Positions 1 to 12,496 of a stretch of 64,000 nucleotides of DNA are shown in pieces (position 1 is the stretch's first letter; every line of letters starts with the position of its first letter). Both the position numbers and the translations under genes were made by a program. The notes beneath the pieces were generated by a model. It saw nothing but the letters and a program-made list of their open reading frames with translations, was not told the DNA's origin and searched no databases. Source of the DNA: Pocillopora verrucosa (taxonomy: Eukaryota; Cnidaria; Anthozoa; Scleractinia; Pocilloporidae); contig NC_089317.1 in the NCBI RefSeq assembly GCF_036669915.1, forward strand, positions 496,001-560,000, written 5' to 3'.

Positions 1-3000
1 GAAGAGATAAAGATGAAAGGCAAGGATGGAAACATAATCCCTCGAAAGAAGATCGAGCTCAAATCAGGGGATCGTGGTGACCCTAGTAAAGTGGAGGCGA
101 TCGTGGAGACTGGTTTAAATATCGAGTTCTTGAAGTGTGGTGTAACCATCATTGACTCCCCTGGAAGAAATGAAAATAAAGCGCTGGACAACTTGGTAAA
201 AAAGCAGCTGGAAAATCCCCTGGCGTTTGTTATTTACGTGGTGGATGGACATGATCTCTTTACTGAGCAGGTAAGGTTTTTGTTGTTAACACGATCGATT
301 CCTCGATTGGTTACAATTAGTATTTCCGGGTTGCATTAAGATCGAAACTATATCAAGTGCCATGTTCTGTGAGTCACTTGGACTGTGTCCTTTAAATATT
401 GAGTCATGAATCAGTAATTCGATTAGAGTAGTTTGTAAACACGAAGCTGATTAAAACAAAAGTTTGCTCTTTTCGAAATTAAACAGTCGTGGTTTAAATT
501 TACACGAAAATGCCGTGAAACGACAAGAACGTATACACCACAACATCAACATAGCTTTTACTCTGGTTCGCTTGCTGTTGCATTTATTACGAAATAAATT
601 CGGCATTCGGATTTGGCAACCCACGGCAATCACTGTCGACCGCACCCGCGAACGACAGTGATTGCCGTGGGTTGCCAAATCCAATTGCTGCAATCTGATT
701 GGCTACGCTATTCGCCTTATATAATGAGTAAAGAGAGTGCCTTACTAGTAATATTGTGGGATTGTAAACAAGGTAAAATAACGATTTGAGCTTGTTTTGT
801 TATAAAGTTTTGAATAATTAGCAAATTTATAATAAAACGGCTAGATTATTCGCCCTCTATTTCTGTGCGTGAAAAAGATCTAATAGTTGATAGTGATTTT
901 TCTTTACACAGTCTTATATATCGTCAATTAATACCAATTGTTATTTGTTTACTTGCCAGGATAGAGAGATCCTGAATGATATGACATCCACAGAGACCGA
1001 TTCATCGATTTTTTTCGTTGTTAGCAAAGTGGAACCAGAAGATCGTACCGAATCATCAGATGAGGACGATGAATCAAGCCGTCATGCAGCATCAGTGAAG
1101 GCGCGGGAAAAGCGAGAGTGGGAAAGAAAAGTACATGAAGATAAGAAGACACGGGTGTACCGGCGGCTTGTCACATACGGCCATTTTTCTTCTGAAGAGC
1201 CCATGAATCAAAACGAGAAATTCCATGGGTTGTCAGCTTGGCGCATTCATAAGTACCGCGCTGTGAAGAAGAAAAATCCCGAAGCTTCTTTCGAGGAGTT
1301 TACGGATTACACGGAAGCCTTTGAAAGATTTCAAAACAGCTTGAAAAAGTTCGCTGAAGAATCTCTTCGTGCAAGGGTCGAGTGTGTGTGCAAAACCCTC
1401 GTGCGTGTTCTATCCAGATGCCTGGATTTCTTCATTCAGAAAGCCAATGTTTTGAAAAGGGGAAAGAAGCAAATATTGAAGACGTTGGAAACACTTTTGC
1501 ACGAGGAACAGCAAGTTCACGAGAACATAATCCGCGATCTGCAGGACGAAAAGCGGGCCATGTATATACAAGAACTGCTCAGTGATGCCATAAATGGAGC
1601 TAAAGATGACATCCTAAAAGAGGCAGGAGATTTTGAATACGTTTTTAGCGCATTATCCATTCCGTCAAATGGCCATGTAAAAGAGAAAGCAGCTGTGACT
1701 TGCTGTCAGGACCAGATTAAGCGGATGGTGGTCAACAAACTCCAGGGAGAGATCAAGCAAACGTTAACAATGATTTTCCGCTCCAGAGATCTGTTCCTTG
1801 TTCACCTCAAAGACGACGTAGAGCAAATTCAAAGAGAAATTACCAGAGATAATGAAATTCCATCGGCAGCAATCGCTCTTGGCAAAAGCCTTCTTTCTTC
1901 TTACGAAGCTCAAATCACGCTTTCACAAGGCGACAGAGCTTTGTTCAGTTTCATAAAGAAATCAATCGGGTGGATTTACAAGGCGATTTGTAATCCGATC
2001 GACACACTTGTCAAGACCATCAGTGGAGAGGTTCCTGTTGGCTCGAAGAAATGGAAGACAAATGTTGCTTCAGATGTCCTCGCGAAAGTAGATCCATCTG
2101 ACATGGCTCAGAGAATCACCACCAGCTTGAAACAGCACTTTTGTGAATGCCATAAAGAGTTCACCGGTGAAATAGAAAAAGTCCAAGGACTGTTCGATCG
2201 CGGACAGACCATCAAGGATATGAAAAGAGAAACTGTTCTTGGCTTTGCTCCCAGTCTTGCATTTCTTGAGATGCTGGCGTACGGTGTCACGGACAGGTTC
2301 AAGTTTGGATTTCCAGCTAAAGGAGAGCGCATTGGGACTGGGGCACAGGGCGAGGTCTTCGCCTGTGACAACATTAAAACTCCAGAAGGAAGGCCCTGTG
2401 TTGTTAAGGTGGTAAGTGTCGCTTCAGAGGAGGTGCTCAAGGACTTGACCCTGGAACTTCATAATACCAGGTAATGTGCAATATCAAGATGGTAAAGTAA
2501 CGTAACGTTTTGAAATAGGTGCGAAACAACGCGCGGTCTCATTGGTCGATGGGTTCGTTTGGAGTTATCGATACAGATTCGCCCGTATTTTGAGAAATCA
2601 TTTCTGAAGGGCAAATGGGATTCCTTTTTTCCATGTTCACAGGGGTTTATCTGAACACTCGGAGGATTAAGGAAATTCTTGAAAGCTATTCAAGCCCTCG
2701 TCTTTTCTTATTCCAACAATTTACTGAAATGAACTTCTTGGTTTAAGAGCTCTCCACCATCCGAACATTCTACCAGTTATGTGCACCGTAGTGGAGTCCA
2801 ACCCAACTCGTGGCCTTTCTGTGCAACTTGTCTCGGAGCGAATGAGATGCGATCTTCATGATGGCTTAGCGGGTATACCCTCCCTGAGAAAGAGGCTTGA
2901 GATAGCTCTTGGCGTTGCCAAAGCCTTGCAGTATCTTCACGGAGAGGAGCTGATCCATCGCGATGTTAAAATGCAAAACGTCTTGGTGAGTACCGTCAGA

Positions 3001-3612
3001 CTGCCTGTTAGCCTTGATTGTAAAATAAATGGGGCTGTGGTGGGTGTTTACTATGTAAGGCTTTGCTTATGAAGAGTTCCATAAGAGGAGCCGATTATTG
3101 AACCAAAAGGGGACTTAGAAATAATAGTATTCTGAATTTATACAGCATATAAGTGGTACAATACATTTTTGGACCAGCAAATTCGATTTTCTCCTTTTCT
3201 CTCCTTTCAGTTGGACGAGAAAAACAACGCCAAGTTAACAGATCTGGGTCTCTGTAAACCCGAGGGTCTCATCAATAACTCGTTGGTTGGTACTCCTCTC
3301 AATATGGCGCCCGAAATGATGAAACAACAGTACGACAAATCCATTGATGTGTATGCGTTCGGTATGTTGCTCTGGCGAGTGTGCGAAGGTAAGGGCAACC
3401 TACCAAAGAATATACACCGCCACTTTAACCCTCTGGTTATGCTCGTGATGAATGCATATGACAACAAGACGCCAGAGAGATTGGACGTGTTTCCAGAACA
3501 ATGCTGGCAACTCATGGAAAGGTGCTGGAATCAGGATCCCGAAGCAAGGCCATCATTCGACATCGTGGTTGGGGACTTGGAAGCGTTCCTAGCGGAGATG
3601 CGGGATCAGTAG
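1..3612 (+). CDS. GTPase-kinase fusion, DSTYK family, array copy A (5' partial)
   Basis: Exons: 1-270 (continues upstream of the window), 960-2470, 2748-2985, 3211-3612; all introns GT/AG. The visible protein starts at the residue equivalent to 160 of copy B, so the P-loop lies outside the window, but the G3 motif DSPG is present. Exon 2 begins DREILNDM, carries FFVVSK (likely G4 region) and an acidic stretch, then a long charged helical region, and ends with the kinase N-lobe: glycine loop GTGAQGEVF and VVK lysine. Exon 3 supplies HRDVKMQN. Exon 4 supplies DLG (DFG position), APE and YDKSIDVYAFG, ending at a TAG. The C-lobe phrases LGLCKPEG, SLVGTP, MAPE and DVYAFG agree with DSTYK, a dual-specificity kinase. 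No frameshift is seen, so this copy looks functional. The family call is strong for the kinase; its cellular role here is unknown. Confidence 0.85.
611..680. repeat. Perfect hairpin in intron 1 of copy A
   Basis: Bases 611-638 are the exact reverse complement of 653-680: 28-bp arms and a 14-base loop. The arms contain ggcaacccacggcaatcac. Equivalent sites exist in copies B-D but with mismatches or a shortened loop. It may be a fold-back transposon remnant or a source of hairpin RNA. Confidence 0.9.
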
Positions 3613-4173
3613 TAGCCGTATGGGGCATAATTGATTCTGCGTCTATTAAAAAAAAACTTAATTCATCTTTTTTATTTGTACAAGAAACGAGACTAAGCAC
3701 TGATAACGCGATCCGTGCCTCGGTAACAGAAAAGAAACCACTCTCTGGTGCTGATTCTGCTGTTGTTAAAGCTTAAAAAGTCATAAATAAATTGGCATTA
3801 GAAGCAGGTTTTCCTTGTAACCCCACAGTAGAAAGTGAGGAATGAGCAACGCTAATTCGACGGGCGCACTTGCATAACATTGTGCCTTGGGTAAGAGCGC
3901 CTATTCAAGGTATACGGTATATCCAGCACACATTTTTTTGAGGTTCCACTTCTGTTTTGTCTATGAATTAACTCCCATTGTCCTTTCAAAGGCGGTTTGT
4001 TGTTCCAGTTGAAAAGTCGGGAGTATAGTATAGTATACAGCTTCCCTAAAGCCTACCAGGGGTAGTAGATCCAAAAGAGTTTTTCCACTAACATAGCCAA
4101 GCGTGCGGTGGTGGGGAAGGGAAGTTTGAGTTGGTTTGTTGAAGTATTCATTCAATTTTAAGTTAGCGAGCAC

Positions 4174-4386
4174 TTAACTCTTTAACTCTCGTGATTGATA
4201 AAGAGAGAACTTCTCCTTAAAATATCAGTACATTATCAAGAAGAAAAGTGATGAGAATAAAGCAGAATATAACTTGGTGGACTTTACACTGATCCAATAC
4301 TAAATTCTCTTAAGTAATACCAAAAGATTCTATGGCAGACAGTGAGAAGAAATACTAATCAGATCTTGGGAGTGAAAAGGTTTAAT
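4174..4386. repeat. Type-A short inverted-repeat element (MITE-like)
   Basis: About 210 bp, beginning ttaactctttaactctcgtg and ending gatcttgggagtgaaaagg. The ends are inverted relatives of each other, and the interior has the shared words tctccttA..atcagtaca and ccaatactaaattctc. No coding capacity. Relatives occur at 12285, 30829, 34038, 47841 and 55153. Confidence 0.7.
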
Positions 4387-5240
4387 AGTCGTGATACCAG
4401 AGCTTCACACAATGAAAAGCTCAAAGAATTTGATTTATTAGATTTGAATGGCAAGTTCCTGAGACAGAATACTTAGGGAGTGCATCCTTTTGCAAATTAT
4501 AATAGGTACACTTTTTAAACCAACTACATTCATCAACCACGCTAGATCATTTGCTAGTTTATTCAAAACAATAATTACGATGGCATATTTTGTCAACTTG
4601 TAACCTGATGAGAGGGTGGCCTTTAAATTTCAATCATCATCATCATCAGAACACTTCATAACATTTCAGAGGCTACCAGTTGATTTCATAAACTTGCTTG
4701 TCTACAGCAAGGCCTCAATGAAAACATTAAAAAAAAAAGAAATTAGGTGATGTGGTTGAGAAACAAAGAACAGATTTCTATCACAAACTACAAAGTGGTA
4801 ACAGCATTTAACTTTGCATTACATGCCCATGGTAAGTACTAAAACATGTTACAACCTAAAACCACTTAAAAACCACCTACAATCACCCACAACTTAAAGA
4901 ACTTTACAAAATGAACTATTAAGTTACAAAAAATAATGAAGTAAAATAACAAACTTGTAGTCAATCTATCCAGAACTGTTTGCAAGGCAATCTCGTATAA
5001 TTACGAGGCGCGTAATTATTCCTAAGGCTAATCACACATGAACCAGCAGTTCATGGCTAGGTAATTCAGAGAGGTCCAAGTCTTCTCATTGCTATTGTTC
5101 CAAGCTCATGAAATTACTTCGGCCACCAAAATTGTTCTTTTCTTTTTTTCACACAAGCATCAATGCCGACCATGAACATTTGTACTTGTGCTCAACTTTA
5201 CACAGTGGAACTGATTTGAACTCAGGAGTGATATTTGATA

Positions 5241-5397
5241 GTGTATTCTGATCGTCCAACTAAGGGTAGTCCTGAAAAAGAAAGGACTGTGTCAATAATA
5301 ATAAGTCTTTTTAGTGATGACTTCTCTCAAGGATGACGAAAATTCATTACTACTGACAACAGTCCTTCTCAGGGCTTCTCTGGACGATCGGAAGACA
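5241..5397. repeat. Inverted pair of Penelope-like tail sequences
   Basis: gatcgtccaactaagggtag...agtcctgaaa at 5249-5280 is an inverted relative of acagtccttctcagggcttc...ggacgatc at 5360-5390. The same motif, with direct similarity, forms the 3' tail of the GIY-YIG fragment at 34755-34810. Repeated at 13866-14025 and 28946-29100. Confidence 0.6.
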
Positions 5398-6877
5398 TGA
5401 TCATATCAATTCAGAATATGCGAATTGATGGGCTGTATAGTTTGGATGTGGGGGGGAGGAGGGTTGGGTTAGGTGTGGGTTGGAGGATGGAGATGTAAGA
5501 ACCGACTTAAGGCAATTAAAATCCTTTCCCAAAATTAAACCATATCCAAAATATGATAGTAATCAGTTTGATAATAATTATTATTTCATATCTTCTGTAT
5601 TTTCTGTTTTGTTCTGTTTGATTTTTTGTTACTATTCCAAAGAATATAATGCCTTAACTGTGGGAACGATTTTCGTAATGGAAACATAACTTCTAATAAT
5701 ACATAAACGAAATAAAGAGAGGCTGGTGACTTTTGGTTTTCGTCTGCATGATCAGTGACAGTTTAGAGTAAGTACCGAAGGTAGGTAAGGTTCTCTTACT
5801 AAAATGTCGGTTGTACTCTTAGCTCAATCTTAATGAAGTTTGGCTTCGTTTAACTCCCCTACAAAGCTTAAGTATTACTTAGTTTAGGCTCTCATTCCGC
5901 AACCAGTTGTAAATATATTTCCTCTTGCATGTTAATAGAGTGGCCAGACTGCAGACTTTCGTAATTCTGAAAACATGAACCACTTCAAATCAACATTTCC
6001 AATTTTCTCACCCTCACGGGAAGCCATTTCTTCACAGTGACGATCAGGCTGGATCTCATTCAGTATAAAGGTTTGCAAAGGGACTTGATACTGTACAGAC
6101 GAGCACGACAAACCACGCTTATTTCTAGAATTCACTTTGATTCCTGGTTCATTCAGATTCTCGCAAAAACTAGACAATAATAACATGTCTCGTGACATCC
6201 AGACATGCAAGGGAAGATTGGAGTGGACTCGGAATTTTCTGGTACGGATTTCTTTTTTCATTGACCTTCCCCTTCATTATAAATTTTTCTTTGTACACAA
6301 CTTTGCTATCATCAGCAACTTGTCTTTTTGTTTTTGTCTTTGCACTTTCTTTTTGTTTTTGTTTGTTTTTGTTTTTTTTTCCTGTTTTTCTTTTATATCA
6401 ATTTTACCAGTCAGAGCAGGGGATTCACTAGCAGAATTGAACTCAATTTTCATCTAATTCAACCAATACTGTCGGCCCTCGCAGCCGCCCAAGACGAGAT
6501 GAAAAGAGCAAGAACTTTCAAGCTAACTGTAACTGTAATAGATCGTTGACGGGAAATACTGGATAGCCAAGAACTTCCCAGATTATTTTTGATAGGTCTG
6601 TCATTTTCGTTTTGAATCGCTTGCGCTGTTGTCAACCTGGGGACCTTTTGTAAGATCCAACGAGTAACGTTCGAACTTAATAAGGAAATCTTCTAATGGA
6701 AAATTGAGAGTTTTTAAATCGTGTCATAACATTAGTTATAACATGATGTAACAATGAGGATTGGTATAGCAAGACAATGCGGACGGTGTGCTCCAGTCTT
6801 CTATCATACACGAGTCCGTACCAGATTTTTAAAATTTCATATAAGGTGATCGATCGATCTCGTCGAGTCGTCGAGCC

Positions 6878-9800
6878 ATGGCGCTTCAAGACGTGTTCGA
6901 GGATTTCAAGAAAAGCAAGGCTGTGCTGAAAAAAGTTCACCATGACACAGTAGAATACTTCGGTGAAATCGTTCGAAAGCTTTCCGATAAAGGCACTGCA
7001 GATATTGCAGAAGAACTTCGCTACAAAGCCTTAGCCGTGCAAGCTTCTCCAAACGAAGTTCAAGTAATGGTTCAAACAGCGGCAATGGCGGATGTTCATC
7101 TGGAGTTCGATAACGCCCTTGCTGAACTGCTTTACACAGCTAAGGAGAAGAAGAAAGTTACCGATTTGTTTGATCAGGAGCCGGCACTCATTTTTGTCGG
7201 GCAAACCAACTGCGGAAAAAGCTCCATAATCAACGAGCTCCTAGGTTGTAAAGCGCTTCCTACATCAGATCAACCGAGCACCGCGAGAATTGTTCGCGTT
7301 TGCCACGCCGAGGAGCCTTATTGTCGCCTGGTTGACATAGATGGTAAAACCTTAGAAGAGATAAAGATGAAAGGCAAGAATGGAAACATAATCCCTCGAA
7401 AGAAGATCGAGCTCAAATCAGAGGATCGTGGTGACCCTAGTAAAGTGGAGGCGATCGTGGAGACCGGTTTAAATATCGAGTTCTTGAAGTGTGGTGTAAC
7501 CATCATTGACTCCCCTGGAAGAAATGAAAATAAAGCGCTGGACAACTTGGTAAGAAAGCAGCTGGAAAATCCCCAGGCGTTTGTTATTTACGTGGTAGAT
7601 GGACATGATCTCTTTACTGAGCAGGTAAGGTTTTTGTTGTTAACACGATCGATTCCTCGATTGGTTACAATTAGTATTTCCGGGTTGTATTAAGATCAAA
7701 ACTATACCAAGTGCCATGTTCTGTGAGTCACTTGGACTGTGTCCTTTAAATATTGAGTCATGAATCAGTAATTGGATTAGAGTAGTTTGTAAATACGAAG
7801 CTTATCAAGGCAAAAGTTTGCTCTTTTCGAAATTAAACAGTCGTGGTTTAAATTTACACGAAAACGCCGTGCAACGACAAGAACGTATACACCACAACAT
7901 CAGCATAGCTTTTACTCTGGTTTGCTTGCTGTTGCATATTTTACGAAATAAATTCGGCATTCGGAATTGGCAACCCAAGGCAATCACTGTCACTGCGTGA
8001 TTGCTGTGGGTTGCTAAATCCAATTGCTGCAATCTGATTGGCTACGCTATTCGCCTTATATAATGAGTAAAGAGAGTGCCTTACTAGTAATATTGTGGGA
8101 TTGTAAACAAGGTAAATTAACTATTTGAGCTTGTTTTGTTATAAAGTTTTGAATAATTAGCAGATTTGTAATAAAACGATTAGATTATTCGCCCTCTATT
8201 TCTAAGCGTGAAAAAGATCTAATAGTTGATGGTGATTTTTCTCTACACAGTCTTATCATCAATTAATACCAATTGTTATTTGTCTCCTTGCCAGGATAGA
8301 GAGGTCCTCAATGAAATGACATCCACAGGGACCGATTCAACGATTTTTTTCGTTGTTAGCAAACTGGAACCAGAAGATCGTACCGAATCATCAGATGAGG
8401 ACGATGAATCAAGCCGTCATGCAGCATCAGTGAAGACGCGGAAAACTGAGCGAGAGCAGGAAAGAGAATTACAGGAAAGAAAGAAGACACGGGTGTACGA
8501 GCGGCTTGTCAAAAACGGCCATTTTTCTTCTCAACTACCCATGAATCAAAACGAGCAATTCCATGGGTTGTCAGCTTGGCGCATTAAGAAGTACCACGCT
8601 ATGAAGAAGAAAAATCCCAAAGCTTCTTTCGAGGAGTTTACGGATTACACGGAAGCCTTTGAAAGATTTCAAAACAGCTTGAAAAAGTTCGCTGAAGAAT
8701 CTCTTCGTGCAAGGGTCGAGTGTGTGTGCAAAACCCTCGTGCGTGTTCTATCCAGATGCCTGGATTTCTTCATTCAGAAAGCCAACGTTTTGAAAAGGGG
8801 AAAGAAGCAAATATTGAAGACGTTGGAAAGACTTTTGCACGAGGAACAGCAAGTTCACGAGAACATAATCCGCGATCTGCAGGACGAAAAGCGGGCCATA
8901 TATATACAAGAACTGCTCAGTGATGCCATAATTGGAGCTAGAGATGACATCCTAAAAGAGGCAGGAGATTTTGAATACGCTTTGACCGAATTTTCCATTC
9001 CGTCAAGTGGCCATGTAAAAGAGAAAGCAGCTGTGACTTGCTGTCAGGACCAGATTGAGCGGATGGTGGTCAACAAACTCCAGGGAGAGATCAATCAAAC
9101 GTTAACAATGATTTTCCGCTCCAGAGATCTGTTCCTTGTTCACCTCAAAGACGACGTAGAGCAAATTCAAAGAGAAATTACCAGAGATAATGAAATTCCA
9201 TCGGCAGCAATCGCTCTTGGCAAAAGCCTTCTTTCTTCTTACGAAGCTCAAATCACGTTTTCACAACACGACGGAACTTTTTCCCATTTCATAAAGAAAT
9301 CAATCGGGTGGTTTTACAAGGCGATTTGTAATCCGATCGGCACACTTACCAAGGCCATCAGTGGAGAGGTTCCTGTTGGCTCGAAGAAATGGAAGACAAA
9401 TGTTGCTTCAGATGTCCTCGCGAAAGTAGATCCATCTGACATGGCTCAGACAATCACCACCAGCTTGAAACAGCACTTTTGTGAATGCCATAAAGAGTTC
9501 ACCGGTGAAATAGAAAAAGTCCAAGGACTGTTCGATCGCGGACAGACCATCAAGGATATGCAGAGGGAAACTGTTCTTGGCTTTGCTCCCAGTCTTGCAC
9601 TTCTTGAGATGCTGGCATATGGTGTCATGGACAGGTTCAAGTTTGGTTTTCCAGCTAAAGGAGAGCGCATTGGGACCGGTGCACAGGGCGAGGTCTTCGC
9701 CTGTGATAACATTAAAACTCCAGAAGGAAGGCCCTGTGTTGTTAAGGTGGTAAGTGTCGCTTCAGAGGAGGTGCTCAAGGACTTGACCCTGGAACTTCAT

Positions 9801-10885
9801 AATACCAGGTAATGTGCAAGATCAAGATGGTAATTAGTTATCGATACAGATTCGCCCGTATTTTGAGAAATCATTTCTGAAGGGCAAATGGGATTCCTTT
9901 TTTCCATGTTGACAGGGGTTTATCTGAACACTCGGATGATTAAGGAAATTCTTGAAAGCTATTCAAGCCCTCGTCTTTTCTTATTCCAACAATTTACTAA
10001 AATGAACTTCTTGGTTTAAGAGCTCTCCACCATCCGAACATTCTACCAGTTATGTGCACCGTAGTGGAGTCCAACCCAACTCGTGGCCTTTCTGTGCAAC
10101 TTGTCTCGGAGCGAATGAGATGCGATCTTCATGATGGCTTAGCGGGTATACCCTCCCTGAGAAAGAGGCTTGAGATAGCTCTTGGCGTTGCCAAAGCCTT
10201 GCAGTATCTTCACGGAGAGGAGCTGATCCATCGCGATGTTAAAATGCAAAACGTCTTGGTGAGTACCGTCAGACTGCCTGTTAGCCTTGATTGTAAAATA
10301 AATGGAGCTGTGGTGGGTGTTTACTATGTAAGGCTTTGCTTATGAAGAGTTCCATAAGAGGAGCCGATTATTGAACCAAAAGGGGACTTAGAAATAATAG
10401 TATTCTGAATTTATACAGCATATAAGTGGTACAATACATTTTTGGACCAGCAAATTCGATTTTCTCCTTTTCTCTCCTTTCAGTTGGACGAGAAAAACAA
10501 CGCCAAGTTAACAGATCTGGGTCTCTGTAAACCCGAGGGTCTCATCAATAACTCGTTGGTTGGTACTCCTCTCAATATGGCGCCCGAAATGATGAAACAA
10601 CAGTACGACAAATCCATTGATGTGTACGCGTTCGGTATGTTGCTCTGGCGAGTGTGCGAAGGCCAGGGCAACCTACCAAAGAATATACACCGCCACTTTA
10701 ACCCTCTGGTTATGCTCGTGATGAATGCATGTGACAACAAGACACCAGAGAGATTGGACGTGTTTCCAGAACAATGCTGGCAACTCATGGAAAGGTGCTG
10801 GAATCAGGATCCCGAAGCAAGGCCATCATTCGACATCGTGGTTGGGGACTTGGAAGCGTTCCTAGCGGAGATGCAGGATCAGTAG
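6878..10885 (+). CDS. GTPase-kinase fusion, DSTYK family, array copy B (complete)
   Basis: Exons 6878-7624, 8295-9808, 10021-10258 and 10484-10885 give 966 residues. The start ATG sits in a strong context (gagccATGG), the same in copies C and D. Exon 1 is a dynamin-like GTPase domain: P-loop GQTNCGKS at about 108-115, a PST-type switch near 132-134, DSPG at 211-214. Exon 2 begins with FFVVSK in the G4 position and an acidic SSDEDDESS segment, then a long, probably coiled-coil region. The kinase has glycine loop GTGAQGEV at about 709, Lys about 733, HRD at 824-826, DLG at 844-846 and APE at 866-868, so all catalytic residues are present. Length is close to vertebrate DSTYK (about 930). The GTPase motifs are seen directly; coupling of GTPase and kinase activity is inference. 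Intron 2 is about 70 bp shorter than in A, C and D. Confidence 0.87.
7963..8018. repeat. Decayed intron hairpin, copy B
   Basis: This is the same site as the copy A hairpin, but the inner arms and loop are largely deleted and the outer arms carry mismatches (cccaagg against ctgtggg). Confidence 0.75.
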
Positions 10886-11242
10886 TAGCCGTATGGGGCA
10901 TAATTGATTCTGCATCTATTAAAAAAAAACTTAATTCATCTTTTTTATTTGTACAAGAAACGAGACTAAGCACTGATAACGCGATCCGTGCCTCTGTATA
11001 AACGAAAGCAACTCTACCTTCCGCTCAGCTGACGCTGAGCCATATTGTACCGAAAAAACGGGAATCCCCCCCCCACCCCTCACCCCTGGCATACTTAGAA
11101 AACATATGCAACGTCACCAATATGCGCACTACGGATAAGGAACTTAGTTGCGCAATTGCCTTTGATTACACGACTTCTCCAGTAATGTTGTGCTAATCTT
11201 GTGACTAAATTTTGTATTGTTAGCCCTTAGTAAAGAGTTTGT

Positions 11243-11389
11243 AATAAATTACTTGTGTAGTGTATTGCGTTACCTAAGCGTTACTATAGTCACGCTATAT
11301 CCTGTAAGACACGATCGGTACATGATTGTAAAAGTACATTCCTATGTAAAAGTAGTATTACTGATTCCTAGTATTGTATTGTGAATAAA
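11243..11389 (+). promoter_or_regulatory. Candidate poly(A) signals for copy B
   Basis: AATAAA occurs at 11243-11248 and at 11384-11389, about 360 and 500 bp after the stop codon. The same words follow copies C and D. Copy A lacks this block, so its transcript must end elsewhere. Confidence 0.45.
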
Positions 11390-12284
11390 GCTTGTTGATT
11401 CTTTAATAAAATTCAGTTGAGCAATAGCAATGAAAGGAGTAACTTGACTCAGCCTAGACGACACAACAACTTGTAAAGTTGGAACCTTCGAGCTGGAAGT
11501 GTGACGCCCTCTAACCGATTTAGTACCCTTCGGGCGACACATTACAGCTGAAGATCGATCACACGCCAGCTTCAAAAACACGGCACTTGTAATGTAGTTT
11601 CTCTACGTAGAGGCACAGACGGGAAAGTGGGGGCTTCTGCTGATAGTCTACCACAACTGAACCAGTTACCAATTTCCTCGAATGAGCGCTCGTTCGGCTA
11701 AATAGAGGGGGGGGGGCTTATTGAAAGGGGGTCCCTTACTGAGTGAGCGCAGAAACAGGAAAAAAATTAAAATCACTGAAAAAGCATATAAAGAACATTG
11801 CATGCATAAGGAGATAGAAATAACTGGAGGTGCTGTTGTTAAAGCTTAAAAAGTCATAAATAAAGTGGCATTAGAAGCAGGTTTTCCTTTTAACCCCACA
11901 GTAGAAAGTGAGGAATGAGCAACGCTAATTCGATGGGCGCACTTGCATAACATTGTGCCTTGGGTAAGAGCGCCTATTCAAGGTATACGGTATATCCAGC
12001 ACACATTTTTTTGAGGTTCCACTTCTGTTTTGTTCTATGAATTAACTCCCATTGTCCTTGTAAAGGCGGTTCGTTGTTCCAGCTGAAAAGTCGGGAAACA
12101 GAGTATAGTATAGACGGTTAAGAATATATGAAAGTCATATATAGTATACAGCTTCCCTAAAGCCTACCAGGGGTAGTAGATCTAAAAGAGTTTTTCCTCT
12201 AACATAACCAAGCGTGCAGTTGTGGGGAAGGGAAGTTTGAGTTGGTTTGTTGAAGTATTCATTCAATTTTAAGTTAGCGAGCAC

Positions 12285-12496
12285 TTAACCCTTTAACTCT
12301 CGTGATTGATAAAGAGAGAACTTCTCCTTACAATATCAGTACATTATCAAAAAGAAAAGTGATGAGAATAAAGCAGAATATAACTTGGTGGACTTTATAC
12401 TGATCCAATACTAAATTCTCCTAGGTAATACCAAAAGATTCTATGGCAGACAGTGAGAAGAAATACTAATCAGATCTTGGGAGTGAAAAGGTTAAA
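12285..12496. repeat. Type-A MITE-like element
   Basis: The same element in the same spacer position as 4174-4386, so it was present before the array expanded. Confidence 0.7.

Larger units (their letters stand above)
3613..6877. other. Spacer between copies A and B
   Basis: No gene recognised. It opens with a short 3' flank, then joins at about 3760 to sequence equivalent to 11840 onward, lacking a block of about 830 bp present after copies B and D. It holds a type-A inverted-repeat element (4174-4386), an inverted pair of Penelope-tail-like sequences (5241-5397), and from about 5610 the upstream region shared by all copies, with T-rich tracts at 6325-6385. A TATA-like catataag lies at 6839-6846. 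Confidence 0.8.

Noticed and set aside
5932-6261. Minus-strand frame of about 110 codons kept upstream of three array copies (also 15914-16246 and 21980-22309)
   Set aside because: Conserved only as far as the whole duplicated DNA is. No recognised domain; it lies in the promoter side of the + strand genes. A 5' UTR overlap is possible but coding is unsupported.
9446-9778. Minus-strand 110-codon frames antisense to the kinase N-lobe in each copy
   Set aside because: Shadow frames of the strongly constrained + strand exon.
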